Shown here one piece after another: positions 25,194 through 34,995 of a stretch of 64,000 nt of DNA. Both the position numbers and the translations under genes were made by a program. The notes beneath the pieces are model-generated. The model worked only from the letters and a program-made list of their open reading frames with translations, was not told where the DNA came from and searched no databases. Position 1 is the stretch's first letter, and each line of letters begins with the position of its first letter. This stretch comes from Mucilaginibacter sp. (GTDB taxonomy: Bacteria; Bacteroidota; Bacteroidia; Sphingobacteriales; Sphingobacteriaceae): NCBI GenBank assembly GCA_028287895.1, contig JAQBOV010000029.1, positions 1 to 64,000 on the forward strand. The letters are read 5' to 3'.

Positions 25194-26801
25194 TTATTCA
25201 AGGTCATCCTCCAGCCTTTCCTCTTCCAGGTCCAGCCGCTTTTCAATAAGGCGGATAATACTGTCATCGAATTCTTCTTTATGACGAAAAATATGAAGCT
25301 GCTTTCTTTCATGCTCAGTAACCTTCATCATAATCTTTTTGAAACGATTCATCATAGCCAAAGATTCAGCCATTTTTTTTTGGTCATTATCAAGGCTCTT
25401 GTAAAGGCCAACCTTATAGGTCAGCAGTTCCATTTTGTTTTTGAGCAAACCATTTTCCTGCAATTCGTTTGAATACCTTGAATTGAGCTCGTCAATTGCC
25501 GCCGATAATAAGTACCGGTCTATCTCCATTACCTGCTGGTCATCCTGCTTTTCTTCCACAAGTTTTTCAGGTTTTAAAATCCTGACGATCCACGGCAGGG
25601 CAAGGCCTTGTCCAACGAGGGTTACGATGATAACTATAAACGTTATAAATAAGATAAGATTCCGGTAAGGAAAAGGCTGTCCGCCCGGAAGTATAAGAGG
25701 GATTGCAAGCGCCGATGCAAGGGATACAACCCCACGCATGCCTGCCCAACTGACGATCATTGGGTTTCTCCAGCCAGGATGGCTTACAGCCACAGTAATA
25801 TAACGGCTGATGAAGGACGTAAAGATGGATGAAAAAAAGCCTGCCAATAATCTTACCACGATAATGAGAAAAGAGATAATTAAAGCAATTTCCAGGGCAT
25901 AGGAAAAGGTCATATTTTTTATGCCTTCCGTAATTTCAGGAAGCTGTAGTCCGATCAAAAAGAATATGACCGCGTTAAGTATAAAAATAATGGCGGGCCA
26001 GACCGCATTCGATTTAAGCCGGCTGCTGTGGGAAAAAATAAAATGGTTTTGATAGGAAATAAATAAGCCCCCGCTAACGACCGCCAGCACACCGGAGGAA
26101 TGAACCGCTTCAGCAGTTAAGTAGATCAGATAAGGCAGTACAAACGAAAGGGCTATATCCAGGTTGGCCGTCGTTGGCAGCCATTTGTAAAAGGCATAAA
26201 AAACCAGGCCAAAGAACAGTCCAATGGCAATCCCGGAAAGGGAAACAAGGATAAAATTACTTACAGCGGTATACCAGACAAAATTATTGGTAATAATTGC
26301 TGCAAGTGCGAACCGGAAAACTGTCAGGCTTGTTGCATCGTTAAGGAGACTTTCTCCTTCAAGGATGGATACGAGGCCTTTGGGTAGCCTGACGTATTGC
26401 AGTACAGCCATAGCAGCAGCAGCATCAGGTGGCGAGATAATGGCGCCCAGCAAAAAGCCCTCTGAGAGTGTGAAGCCGGGTATAAGCCAGCAGGCAGCAA
26501 AGGCGACCACAGTTGAGGTAAGCAACACATAACCCAAAGCCATCACGCTGATGATACGCCGCCATTTCCATAAAGCTTTCCAGGATGTGTTTTGCGCTGC
26601 ATCGAATAAAACAGGCGGGAGAATGATAAGAAATACCAGGTTGGGATCTATATGTATAGTAGGTATCCCCGGAATAAGGCTAAAGGCCAGTCCGGCAATT
26701 ACAAGAAATATAGGATAAGCGATCGACAGCCTCCTGGCAAGAAGGACCAGAAACGAAACACTCAAGATCAGACCTAAGCAAAGCAACAGACTTTCATGCA
26801 T
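25194..26801 (-). CDS. Na+/H+ antiporter, CPA1 family
   Basis: 535 residues with about 12 hydrophobic segments and a ~110-residue charged cytoplasmic tail. CPA1 hallmarks: the ion-site region GAIISPPDAAAAMAV, EGESLLNDATSLTVFRFAL, and PMIVSWAGMRGVVSLASALAIPL. It would exchange protons for sodium (or potassium) across the inner membrane for pH and salt tolerance. It lies about 107 bases beyond the ChrA stop on the same strand, so may or may not belong to the efflux operon. Confidence 0.93.
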   Translation of the reverse strand: MHESLLLCLGLILSVSFLVLLARRLSIAYPIFLVIAGLAFSLIPGIPTIHIDPNLVFLIILPPVLFDAAQNTSWKALWKWRRIISVMALGYVLLTSTVVAFAACWLIPGFTLSEGFLLGAIISPPDAAAAMAVLQYVRLPKGLVSILEGESLLNDATSLTVFRFALAAIITNNFVWYTAVSNFILVSLSGIAIGLFFGLVFYAFYKWLPTTANLDIALSFVLPYLIYLTAEAVHSSGVLAVVSGGLFISYQNHFIFSHSSRLKSNAVWPAIIFILNAVIFFLIGLQLPEITEGIKNMTFSYALEIALIISFLIIVVRLLAGFFSSIFTSFISRYITVAVSHPGWRNPMIVSWAGMRGVVSLASALAIPLILPGGQPFPYRNLILFITFIVIIVTLVGQGLALPWIVRILKPEKLVEEKQDDQQVMEIDRYLLSAAIDELNSRYSNELQENGLLKNKMELLTYKVGLYKSLDNDQKKMAESLAMMNRFKKIMMKVTEHERKQLHIFRHKEEFDDSIIRLIEKRLDLEEERLEDDLE

Positions 26802-26907
26802 AGACTGTTATTATTTAATAGATACCAAGATAAGATTTTCCGCATTATTATCTGCGCCGTTTTTAATGGTAAGAATGAAAACGGCAAAAAAAAGGTTGTC
26901 CCGGTGA

Positions 26908-28089
26908 TTAAATTGCCTTAATGAGTAGCCCGATAATAGCCGCTAAACCAATAAGGTAAGGTTCCTGAATTTTTTTGATAAACAACAAAGCCAATACAGA
27001 AGCTACAGCGATTAATGAACTGGGAATATCGATGATTGAACGAAATCCTATAACAATCACCGATCCGACCAAAGCGCCAACCACCGCGGCGGTAATACCT
27101 TCCACAAACGCTTTGATACTGGAATTTTTTGCAACCTTTTTAAATGAAGGCGCTAATGCCACCGTGAACAAATAGCAGGGTAAAAAGGTAGCCAAAGCCG
27201 CCACACAAGCGCCGGAAAATCCGGCTACTAAATAACCGATAAATCCGACCGTAATTACCACGGGTCCGGGCGTGATCATGGCTACGGCAACAGCATCCAC
27301 AAACTGGTGCTCGTTCAGCCAGCCGAACTCCTTCACTACACCACCATGCAGAAAAGGCACAATAGCCAATCCACTGCCGAATACAAATGCGCCTGCTTTA
27401 AGAAAGAACCAGGCGATTTCCTGCAACGTTTTTCCATCATAATGCCAGAAACCGGCACTTAATAAAATACCTGCAGGCGCAACAACCAGTTTTTTGAGCC
27501 ATTGGGGAGGCGCTTTGATGAGCATATAAAGTATCCCGCAGGCTGAGAACAAAAAGACCTCCTCCCGCTCTGTTATCACCGTAATGACAATAGCAGCGAT
27601 ATAAAAAAGCCATAAAAGCCATTTTGATCTTATGGCGCTGAGCTCAAACTTACTGATGGATTTAACGGTTAGTTTATAAGAACTCATAGCAATGATACCG
27701 ATCACCGCTGCACCAACACCATAAAATACCGCTTGCATCCCGGGCAGTCCGCCATAAAGCTGGTAGGCCATTCCAAGCAGTACCACCATGATAAAGGATG
27801 GAATAACAAAAGCCAGCCCCGTTAGGGTAGCTCCGATCAGTCCATAATGCACAAATCCGATATAAATGCCGAGCTGCGCCGCAAGCGGCCCCGGCGCCAG
27901 TTGAGCTAAGGCAAGCCCCTCCTTATATTCTTCTTCGGTCAGCCAGCCTTTGTTTTCCACCAAGTCGCGGTGCATATAACCTACCAAAGCTACCGGGCCA
28001 CCGAAACCCCAGGTACCCAGTTTTAAATAGTATTTGACCAGGTCCGGTAATGAATAAACCGGTTTGGGACTGCTTGCTCGCTCTTCCAT
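26908..28089 (-). CDS. chrA: Chromate transporter ChrA (long-chain form)
   Basis: 393 residues made of two homologous halves. Repeat 1 shows WGFGGPVALVGYMHRDLV, GWLTEEEYKEGLALAQLAPGP; repeat 2 shows FVFGSGLAIVPFLHGGVV, GWLNEHQFVDAVAVAMITPGP. About 10-12 membrane segments. Long-chain ChrA proteins (CHR family) pump chromate or sulfate-like oxyanions out of the cell. An AGGAGG ribosome site lies 13 bases before the ATG. Its neighbours, a DUF1259 protein and a ChrB-domain regulator, support the chromate assignment. Confidence 0.93.
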   Translation of the reverse strand: MEERASSPKPVYSLPDLVKYYLKLGTWGFGGPVALVGYMHRDLVENKGWLTEEEYKEGLALAQLAPGPLAAQLGIYIGFVHYGLIGATLTGLAFVIPSFIMVVLLGMAYQLYGGLPGMQAVFYGVGAAVIGIIAMSSYKLTVKSISKFELSAIRSKWLLWLFYIAAIVITVITEREEVFLFSACGILYMLIKAPPQWLKKLVVAPAGILLSAGFWHYDGKTLQEIAWFFLKAGAFVFGSGLAIVPFLHGGVVKEFGWLNEHQFVDAVAVAMITPGPVVITVGFIGYLVAGFSGACVAALATFLPCYLFTVALAPSFKKVAKNSSIKAFVEGITAAVVGALVGSVIVIGFRSIIDIPSSLIAVASVLALLFIKKIQEPYLIGLAAIIGLLIKAI

Positions 28090-28165
28090 GTATGTTTTTC
28101 CTCCTGTACCTATTATACCCAGCTAACGATTATTACCGGCAAAATAAAAATCCTACCCGATTTCA

Positions 28166-29149
28166 CTACATCTTCATTCCACCAGTTGAGTTCTTCTTGC
28201 CTAATTGATCTAATGCTTCTCTGAATCCTTTAGCGAGCTGCAATGCCGGACCTTTACCAAAATAATGCAGGAATATGATATGCGGTTTATCGCCAAGCAT
28301 GTGGTTGTGCACAGCAACTACCTCAAGATCATGTGCCCTTAAAGTTTTGATCACGGCATTTACTTCATGATCCAGCATCGCTACATCGCCTGCTATATAG
28401 GCTTCTTCCATAGATCCCGTAAAAGCAGCCCAGGTATTTAAACCAATTGATGAGGTCATTTCGGCCCCCATAGCCAAAACGGTGAGGTCTTTTCTGCCAA
28501 TGGTATATTTAATCGTTGGCCCATTAATGACCGCTTCATTTTTAATAATACCGTTCAATTGTGCCACATCAAAAATATCTTTCCCGGTTTTAGCCAGCGG
28601 AGCTCCTGCCGGCGGCTGATTTTTAGGAGATATCTTTGTTTCAGCAATTGCCTTAGCATACCTGTTAGCTAATTCCTGCGGCGATCCCATGCCATGTACA
28701 TGCATATAAAATATACGCGGCTGCTCATAAAAAAAGTGATTATGAATCGCGCCGACTTCCAATCCGTTTGCCTGCACTGCGGTTATTAACGGATTTACTT
28801 CTTCCTGTAACAGTACATTATCGCTCATTAAAACAGCCGATTTGCCGTCTAAACTTTTTTTGATCGATACCCATCCCCCGAAACCAAAAGGGGTTGGTAG
28901 CGCCTGATCCCTGATCGTAACTTTCAGGTCATTCCGGGGCAAAGGCGTGGTGTGTGTAGCCTCTGCTTCCTTATACATTCCTTTTTTGCCAATTGCAGCT
29001 TCAATAGCAGCAATTTCAGCAGGCGTAAGCGCAGGAGTTTTTGCAGCTAACGGCGCAGATTTTACCGGATCAATGTCTAATACGAGCGCAGTGCTTAACA
29101 AAGCACCCGCTTTTAAGAGCTGCCGGCGACTAAAATTTGGTGTTTTCAT
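28166..29149 (-). CDS. Tat-exported protein with two DUF1259 (LppY/LpqO) domains
   Basis: 327 residues. A twin-arginine-like signal SRRQLLKAGALLSTALVL precedes two DUF1259 repeats, about residues 38-160 and 190-310. Each carries a His-rich segment: VGAIHNHFFYEQPRIFYMHVHG in the first and VVAVHNHMLGDKPHIIFLHYFG in the second. The HNH..H.H pattern suggests metal binding, and Tat export suggests folding with a cofactor before export to the periplasm. DUF1259 proteins are often found beside chrA and ChrB-domain genes. Function is not established. Confidence 0.88.
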   Translation of the reverse strand: MKTPNFSRRQLLKAGALLSTALVLDIDPVKSAPLAAKTPALTPAEIAAIEAAIGKKGMYKEAEATHTTPLPRNDLKVTIRDQALPTPFGFGGWVSIKKSLDGKSAVLMSDNVLLQEEVNPLITAVQANGLEVGAIHNHFFYEQPRIFYMHVHGMGSPQELANRYAKAIAETKISPKNQPPAGAPLAKTGKDIFDVAQLNGIIKNEAVINGPTIKYTIGRKDLTVLAMGAEMTSSIGLNTWAAFTGSMEEAYIAGDVAMLDHEVNAVIKTLRAHDLEVVAVHNHMLGDKPHIIFLHYFGKGPALQLAKGFREALDQLGKKNSTGGMKM

Positions 29150-29263
29150 ACTTGAAGATTAATATACTTTATAATTGGCTATCAAATTTATATTTAAGAT
29201 AATAAGATCGTTATGAATTAAACAAGATAATTTTTGCGTGTGTTTTATTCTCATAAATTAAAT

Positions 29264-30352
29264 TCACGGCTTTACTTTTACAGCTATTCCTTCCTTTAAT
29301 TCTTCGTTGGCCTGTGCTACTACCTTGTCCCCGGCTTTTAAGTCTCCTGCGATCTCCGTTTTATCTTTATTGGTGAACCCGGTCTTCACATCTACCCATT
29401 TGGTTTTTCCGTTCTCCACCCTGATCACAAACTTGCATTCCTGTGTGGTTACTACGGCTTTGAAAGGAACCATGAAGCCGTCTTTGGAACGACTTACAGG
29501 CAGTACGATCTGGGCAAACATGCCCGGCTTGAGCAAACCATTTGCATTTGGGAACCGAAACTCCCATGTTTCACTGCGGGTTTGCGGATCAATAGCATCC
29601 GATTTCCGGGCCAGCTTAGCTTTGAAAACTTGTCCTGGATTTGCAGAAACCGTAAAAGACGCCTCGTTATCTTTTAGTTTGGCGGCGTTAAAAGCCTCCG
29701 GTACAGCTACATCAACTCTTAGGGATGAGTTATCCTCAATACTGAATAACATGGTTTTTCCGCTATTATCTACAAAATCACCCTTAAACACATTTCTTGC
29801 CGTTACCACGCCGTTAAACGGTGCATGGATAACCAGGTAGTCTTCAATGGCTTTCGCTGCTTGCGTTGCTGAACGCGAAGCCTGGTAAGCTGCGCTGTCG
29901 GTTTTCATTTGGTTGCGGGCAATATCCAGTTCATTATCCGCTACCGCCCCCGGCGTCCCGGCCGCTTTTAATAGTCGCAAATAGGTTGTCCGGCTGGTTT
30001 CATACTTGGCCTTTGCTCCCTGGCTGCTGCTTTGGCTCTGCGCCTGTGTGGCATTTAATTCAGGGGCATCAAGGATGCACAAAATTTGTCCTTTTTTAAC
30101 TTTTGAACCGATATCAACGTTCACCTCCCGGATATATCCGGGTGTACGTGCAAAAATATTAGCCCGGTCAAAAGGGATAATTTCTCCTGTCAGGCTGAGT
30201 TTATTTGAAACGGGTTCCAGTTTCAACGTGAGCAGTTTGACCGCAGGGTTTTCCGGCACACCCTGGAGGGCTGCCTTGTCCTGCTGGTTTCCGCCGCAGC
30301 CTGACAGCAGCAGAACCGTAACGATGGATAAATAAGTGTTTATAGATTTCAT
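29264..30352 (-). CDS. RND efflux periplasmic adaptor (membrane fusion protein), lipoprotein
   Basis: 362 residues, lipobox VLLLSGCGG. The HlyD/MFP layout is seen: barrel-sandwich first half (GYIREVNVDIGSKVKKGQILCIL), helical hairpin of about 75 residues, second half (LVIHAPFNGVVTARNVFKGDFV), then beta-barrel and membrane-proximal domains. It links the RND pump to TolC. Its ATG overlaps the pump's stop (ATGA), so the three parts of the pump are translated together. Confidence 0.94.
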   Translation of the reverse strand: MKSINTYLSIVTVLLLSGCGGNQQDKAALQGVPENPAVKLLTLKLEPVSNKLSLTGEIIPFDRANIFARTPGYIREVNVDIGSKVKKGQILCILDAPELNATQAQSQSSSQGAKAKYETSRTTYLRLLKAAGTPGAVADNELDIARNQMKTDSAAYQASRSATQAAKAIEDYLVIHAPFNGVVTARNVFKGDFVDNSGKTMLFSIEDNSSLRVDVAVPEAFNAAKLKDNEASFTVSANPGQVFKAKLARKSDAIDPQTRSETWEFRFPNANGLLKPGMFAQIVLPVSRSKDGFMVPFKAVVTTQECKFVIRVENGKTKWVDVKTGFTNKDKTEIAGDLKAGDKVVAQANEELKEGIAVKVKP

Positions 30353-33300
30353 GATTGACTTTCGGTTAGATTATGATATTTGCTCTGCGGATCATCCGGG
30401 TCTAAGGAAATTACGGGCACTGGACGGTTTCCGATAGCCGACTGATAGATTAATGGTAATAAGACCAGACTGGAAAACATCGAGAATAACAATCCGCCGA
30501 TTACAGCTGTACCTAACGGAGAAGTCTGGTCACCGCCTTCACCCACACCTAAAGCCATCGGCATCATGCCTGCCATCATGGCAAAACTGGTCATCATGAT
30601 CGGCCTTATCCTGTCCTTAATCCCTCTTAAATAAGGTTCCTTGATTTTTTCCTTTCGGTATTTCTCCGCTTGGGTAACAAACAGGATGGCATTTGCCACT
30701 GCTACGCCAATGGCCATGATGCAACCCATATATGACTGTATGTTGAGCGTTTTTCCCCAAATCCAAAGCAGTAGGAAACTGCCCGCTACAATTCCGGGGA
30801 TAATCGATACAACGACCAATGACAGCCTGAAAGATTGAAAGTTTACCGCAAGCATCAAAAAGATGACGACAATGGCCAGTAAGATGCCCTGCTGTAATTC
30901 CTGAAAAGTTTGACCAAACACCTCAGCTTGTCCTTGTTGCTGTATCTTCAGACCTTCAGGCAGTTTGCCCATCCCGGCGATGATTTTATCAATATCATTT
31001 ATTGCCGTACCAAACGCTTTGTTCTGTAAGTTAGCCGTAATGGTGATAAACCGTTTTTGGTTTAAGCGATCATATTCGCCTTCTACATTTCCCATTTTCC
31101 AGGTCGCTACGTCGCGCATATAAACTTGTCTGCCATTATTGGAACTCAACAAAATATTATCGACCTGTCCTGGATCATTCATGATGAATTCCGGTACCTG
31201 CACCTGTACCTGGTATGCCGTTCCCGCAGATTTATCCACCCAGTAATTCGGCTGTGTAAAGCGGCTGGACGAAGTAGCGGCAGCCAAGGATTTACCGGCC
31301 TCCTCTACGGTTAATCCCAGCTGGCCAAGCTTCACCCGGTCAAACTCGATCCTCATTGCAGGATAACCTTGCGGGGCGCCGTAAGTTACATCACGGAGAT
31401 AAGGAAGGGTTTTGAGGCGTTCAACGATCTTTTTGCCGAACGACCTGTCCTGCTGCAAGCTTTTACCTAGCACCTGTATCTGTATTGGTGTGCCAGTACC
31501 CTGGCTCATCACCTGGTCCACAAGATCTGCCGGTTCAAAAGAAAGGTGCACATTTGGCATTTCTTTAAGGGCGGTCTTGCGGATCGCCTCCTTAAAATCA
31601 TCCAGGTGTATGCCTGCGCCTTTGATAAATTTAACTTTCATTACCGATTCTTCAGGTCCGCTTGTCCACAAATGGATGGCGTTAACGGGGTAGCTGGACG
31701 GCAACAAGCCGACATATGCAGAAGATATAGCAATTTTATTACCCGCCGAAAGGCTGTCAATGAGGTGCAAGAGCTGTTTGGTTTTTGCTTCAGTGCGCTC
31801 GATTCGGCTTCCTTCCGGCAGCCTTAACCTAACCTGGAACTGCCCGGCATCCACTTTTGGAAATAGCTCTTTACCAATGGTAAAAAACAAGAGCCCCGCC
31901 AAAACGATAGATAGAACGAGATAAACTGGAATGAAAACATTCCTGATAGGCGAAAGACGGTGGATCAGCCTCTCGTGCCTTTGTTTAAAACGGGCCATCC
32001 GCTTGCCTTCTTTTGCCCTTGCTGCCAGGTGATCCTTAAAAAGCCAGTTGGCGATTACCGGTACAAAAGACTGCGACAACAAAAAGGAAGCGATCATGGC
32101 AAAACCGACCGATAAGGAAAGCGGCAAAAACATGGCTTTAGGGATTCCCGACATAAAGAAAGCGGGAAAAAAAACGGCGAGGATGCAAAGCAGGATCAAT
32201 AGCTTTGGCAAGGCAATTTCTTTACAGGCCTCCAGGATCGCCCGGCCTTTCTGCTCTCCTTTTTCTTGGTGGTGATGAATATTTTCTATCGTCACCGTAG
32301 CCTCGTCAACCAGGATACCGATGGCAAGGGCCAGTCCGCCCAAGGTCATGATATTGATCGTTTGACCGAACAATTTCAGGCAGATCGCTGCTGAAAGCAA
32401 AGCCAGAGGGATGGTCAAAACAACGATGAGGGAGCCGCGCCAGTCACGCAGGAAAATCAATACCATCAAGCCGGTCAGCAAAGCGCCTAAAATACCCTCC
32501 GTCATTAGGCTTTTCAGCGAATTGATCACATAACCAGACTGGTCAAATTCATAGCTGACTCTAATATCAGCCGGGATAGCGGCCTGCATATCCGGTAAGG
32601 CGGCTTTCACCCTTTGCACCACATCCCAGGTAGAAGCATCGGCCCTTTTAGTTACCGGAATATAGACTGACCGTTTGCCATTGATTAATGCATAGCCGGC
32701 GGTTACATCCCCTCCATTGTCAATTTGCGCCAGGTCGTGTACATAAACTGCAGGTCCGCTGCCTGTTTTTAACTGAATGCTCCCCAGGTCCTGGATATTA
32801 TCAACTACTGCATTTTGAGGAACGATCAGCATTTGATCGCCTACACGGAGGTTACCAGCAGGTATGATCGTGTTTCCTTTGGCAATCGCTGTTACCAGTT
32901 CATCTGGACTAATTCCGTAACTCCGCATTTTATTAGGATCCGCTTTGATCAGAACGGACCGTTGGTTGCCGCCGAAAGGCGGTGGTGCTGAAACACCCGG
33001 AAGCGTAGAGAACATAGGCCTTACCTTAAATAGCGCCAGGTCTGACACTTCGGCCAGGGATCGAGTGGGGCTGCTGAAAACCAGCTGACCGACGGCGACA
33101 CTTCCTCCATCAAAACGCGTAACAAATGGCGAAACTGTTCCTGGCGGCATAAAAGCCCGGGCCCTGTTCACCATTGAAACCACCTCAGCGGTGGCCTGGC
33201 CCATATCCGTACCTTCGTAAAAGTTCAGTTTCAATAAAGTGACCCCTTGTATGGTTTTACTTTCTACAGATTTGATACCTGTAACATACAGGAAGTGATA

Positions 33301-33513
33301 CTCATAATAAGAAGTAACAAAGCCCTCGATCTGTTCGGCAGATAAGCCGCCGTATGTTTGCGCCACATAAATGGTAGGTGTACCCAGCTTTGGAAAAATG
33401 TCCACCGGCATGGTACGTATCGATACGATGGCAAAGAAAATGATGGCGATTACTGCAACAATAATGGTGATGGGCTTTCTTAAAGAGGCGTATATAAATT
33501 GAATAATGTTCAT
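30349..33513 (-). CDS. RND efflux pump, AcrB/HAE1-like
   Basis: 1054 residues, 12 predicted membrane segments and two large periplasmic loops. Motifs: IRTMPVDIFPKLGTPTIYV near the N-terminus, transmembrane segment 4 with GGLALAIGILVDEATVTIENI (single acidic VDE.. in place of the double Asp of AcrB), and GCIMAIGVAVANAILFVTQ in segment 10. It would expel drugs, metals or oxyanions using the proton gradient. It overlaps both neighbours by 4 bases, and shares the locus with ChrA. Substrate unknown. Confidence 0.94.
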   Translation of the reverse strand: MNIIQFIYASLRKPITIIVAVIAIIFFAIVSIRTMPVDIFPKLGTPTIYVAQTYGGLSAEQIEGFVTSYYEYHFLYVTGIKSVESKTIQGVTLLKLNFYEGTDMGQATAEVVSMVNRARAFMPPGTVSPFVTRFDGGSVAVGQLVFSSPTRSLAEVSDLALFKVRPMFSTLPGVSAPPPFGGNQRSVLIKADPNKMRSYGISPDELVTAIAKGNTIIPAGNLRVGDQMLIVPQNAVVDNIQDLGSIQLKTGSGPAVYVHDLAQIDNGGDVTAGYALINGKRSVYIPVTKRADASTWDVVQRVKAALPDMQAAIPADIRVSYEFDQSGYVINSLKSLMTEGILGALLTGLMVLIFLRDWRGSLIVVLTIPLALLSAAICLKLFGQTINIMTLGGLALAIGILVDEATVTIENIHHHQEKGEQKGRAILEACKEIALPKLLILLCILAVFFPAFFMSGIPKAMFLPLSLSVGFAMIASFLLSQSFVPVIANWLFKDHLAARAKEGKRMARFKQRHERLIHRLSPIRNVFIPVYLVLSIVLAGLLFFTIGKELFPKVDAGQFQVRLRLPEGSRIERTEAKTKQLLHLIDSLSAGNKIAISSAYVGLLPSSYPVNAIHLWTSGPEESVMKVKFIKGAGIHLDDFKEAIRKTALKEMPNVHLSFEPADLVDQVMSQGTGTPIQIQVLGKSLQQDRSFGKKIVERLKTLPYLRDVTYGAPQGYPAMRIEFDRVKLGQLGLTVEEAGKSLAAATSSSRFTQPNYWVDKSAGTAYQVQVQVPEFIMNDPGQVDNILLSSNNGRQVYMRDVATWKMGNVEGEYDRLNQKRFITITANLQNKAFGTAINDIDKIIAGMGKLPEGLKIQQQGQAEVFGQTFQELQQGILLAIVVIFLMLAVNFQSFRLSLVVVSIIPGIVAGSFLLLWIWGKTLNIQSYMGCIMAIGVAVANAILFVTQAEKYRKEKIKEPYLRGIKDRIRPIMMTSFAMMAGMMPMALGVGEGGDQTSPLGTAVIGGLLFSMFSSLVLLPLIYQSAIGNRPVPVISLDPDDPQSKYHNLTESQS

Positions 33514-34907
33514 TTGCCGTATTGATTTAAAAACAGGTCCAGGTTTCCGTAATAAGCGGCTTTATTTAACAATGATCTCCAGGCGTTGTAATAAGCGGCC
33601 CTGGCATCGGCTTCTGACCGGAACACCAACTGCTGCGACTGGATCACGTCATAATAATTGATCAGGCCGGACTTATAACGGGATTCAATGGCGTTGTAGG
33701 AATATAAAGCTGACTTAAACTGTTGCGGTGCAAGCCGTGCGGCCTGTAAAGCCTTTTGAAAAGCTGATTCCGCAATCTCCTTTTGGGCACTCAAATGTAA
33801 TTCAGTCTGTGATAGCTCTTCCCGGCTTGCCGCAGTGACCAGTTCCTGCTGTTTCCATAAAGGCTTTTGCCGGAACACTTCAAGGATAGGAAAAGATACC
33901 TGGGCTCCAACGCCGTAGTTATACCGCTCAAAGTGCCACCCGTCACTTGAGCTAACAGAGCCATCTGCACCGATACCCGAACCCCTGCCGTAACCGGTGC
34001 TCCAAAACGTTAGCCGTGGCATTATGCTTTTCTTAAGGGATTTTAACGCCAGTTCATTTGCTGTCACATTAGCTTTGCCCAATTGTACCTCGGGGTGATC
34101 CTTCAGGGAGGTGTCCGCTATAGTTAATATGGGAAGATTTTTAAAAAGCGAGGAATCTGCCAGCAAACTTGCCGGAAGATGACCGCCAACGAGTTCTTTG
34201 AGTACAATAAGGGTCGAATCTCTTTGCCTTTCGAAGCCGATCATCTGTATTTGCGCCCTGGTATATTCCGAGCTAAAGGATGAAGAGTCCGTTCCCGGCC
34301 TTAATCCGCTGGCCACCAGACTTTGTGCCTGTTTAAGGTTAAACGCCGACCGGTCGACGTCGGACCGGTAAACTTTGATCAGGTCATCAATAAGCGCATA
34401 ATTTAACCAGGCATTGATCACGGATACCTGTTGCTGAAATAAGGTTAATTCCTCGTCTGCGTTTCCATACTGTAACCTGCCTTTGGCTAACTCAATCTCT
34501 GAATTACGCTGTCCGAAAGTCACCGGCTCCCATTGCAGGCTGAGGGCAGCAGCGCTGCCGGGAACGCCGCTATAATCGTTGCTTTTGCTGGGCGGGCCGC
34601 TGATCGGTATAATGTACTGCGGATAGATCATGCCGGTGATATTGTTAGCAGTGGCATAGCCCGCCTGGTAGGAAGCATTGAGCGAAGGGATTAATCCGTT
34701 CTGTTTATATTTCACCGCGTATTGCAATGCCTGAGTTTGCCGTTTTTTGGTTTTGATCAGCGGGTAGTTCAATTCTGCGGTTTTGAGCAGAGCGTCAAGA
34801 TAGCACTTACTTTGTTGCGAAATGGCTTGTTTGGGAAGTAAAAAAAACAGGAATATCACTGCCAGCAGGATGATGTTCCTGAAGGCGGGTAAAATAGAAT
34901 GTTTCAT
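33510..34907 (-). CDS. TolC-family outer-membrane efflux protein
   Basis: 465 residues with a signal peptide (about 1-31, ending AISQQ). Two OEP repeats follow: YLDALLKTAELNYPLIKTKKRQ with long helices, then the second half with EIAESAFQKALQAARLAPQQFKSALYSYNAIESRYKSGLINYYDVIQSQQ, the typical TolC helix. It forms the outer-membrane duct for the RND pump. It starts 88 bases after the ChrB/AraC regulator's stop, and overlaps the pump gene by 4 bases. Confidence 0.93.
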   Translation of the reverse strand: MKHSILPAFRNIILLAVIFLFFLLPKQAISQQSKCYLDALLKTAELNYPLIKTKKRQTQALQYAVKYKQNGLIPSLNASYQAGYATANNITGMIYPQYIIPISGPPSKSNDYSGVPGSAAALSLQWEPVTFGQRNSEIELAKGRLQYGNADEELTLFQQQVSVINAWLNYALIDDLIKVYRSDVDRSAFNLKQAQSLVASGLRPGTDSSSFSSEYTRAQIQMIGFERQRDSTLIVLKELVGGHLPASLLADSSLFKNLPILTIADTSLKDHPEVQLGKANVTANELALKSLKKSIMPRLTFWSTGYGRGSGIGADGSVSSSDGWHFERYNYGVGAQVSFPILEVFRQKPLWKQQELVTAASREELSQTELHLSAQKEIAESAFQKALQAARLAPQQFKSALYSYNAIESRYKSGLINYYDVIQSQQLVFRSEADARAAYYNAWRSLLNKAAYYGNLDLFLNQYGK

Positions 34908-34995
34908 AGCTGGATGCGCAGTGTATTAATTAAGCACAATGCTATAAAAGTTTTCAGCCGTAAAATAGAACAGATTTTACTAAGTAGAACAGATT

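Noticed and set aside
25106-25312. 68-residue minus ORF overlapping the antiporter 3' end
   Set aside because: Most of it is the antiporter gene read in another frame; the last 30 codons are not recognised.
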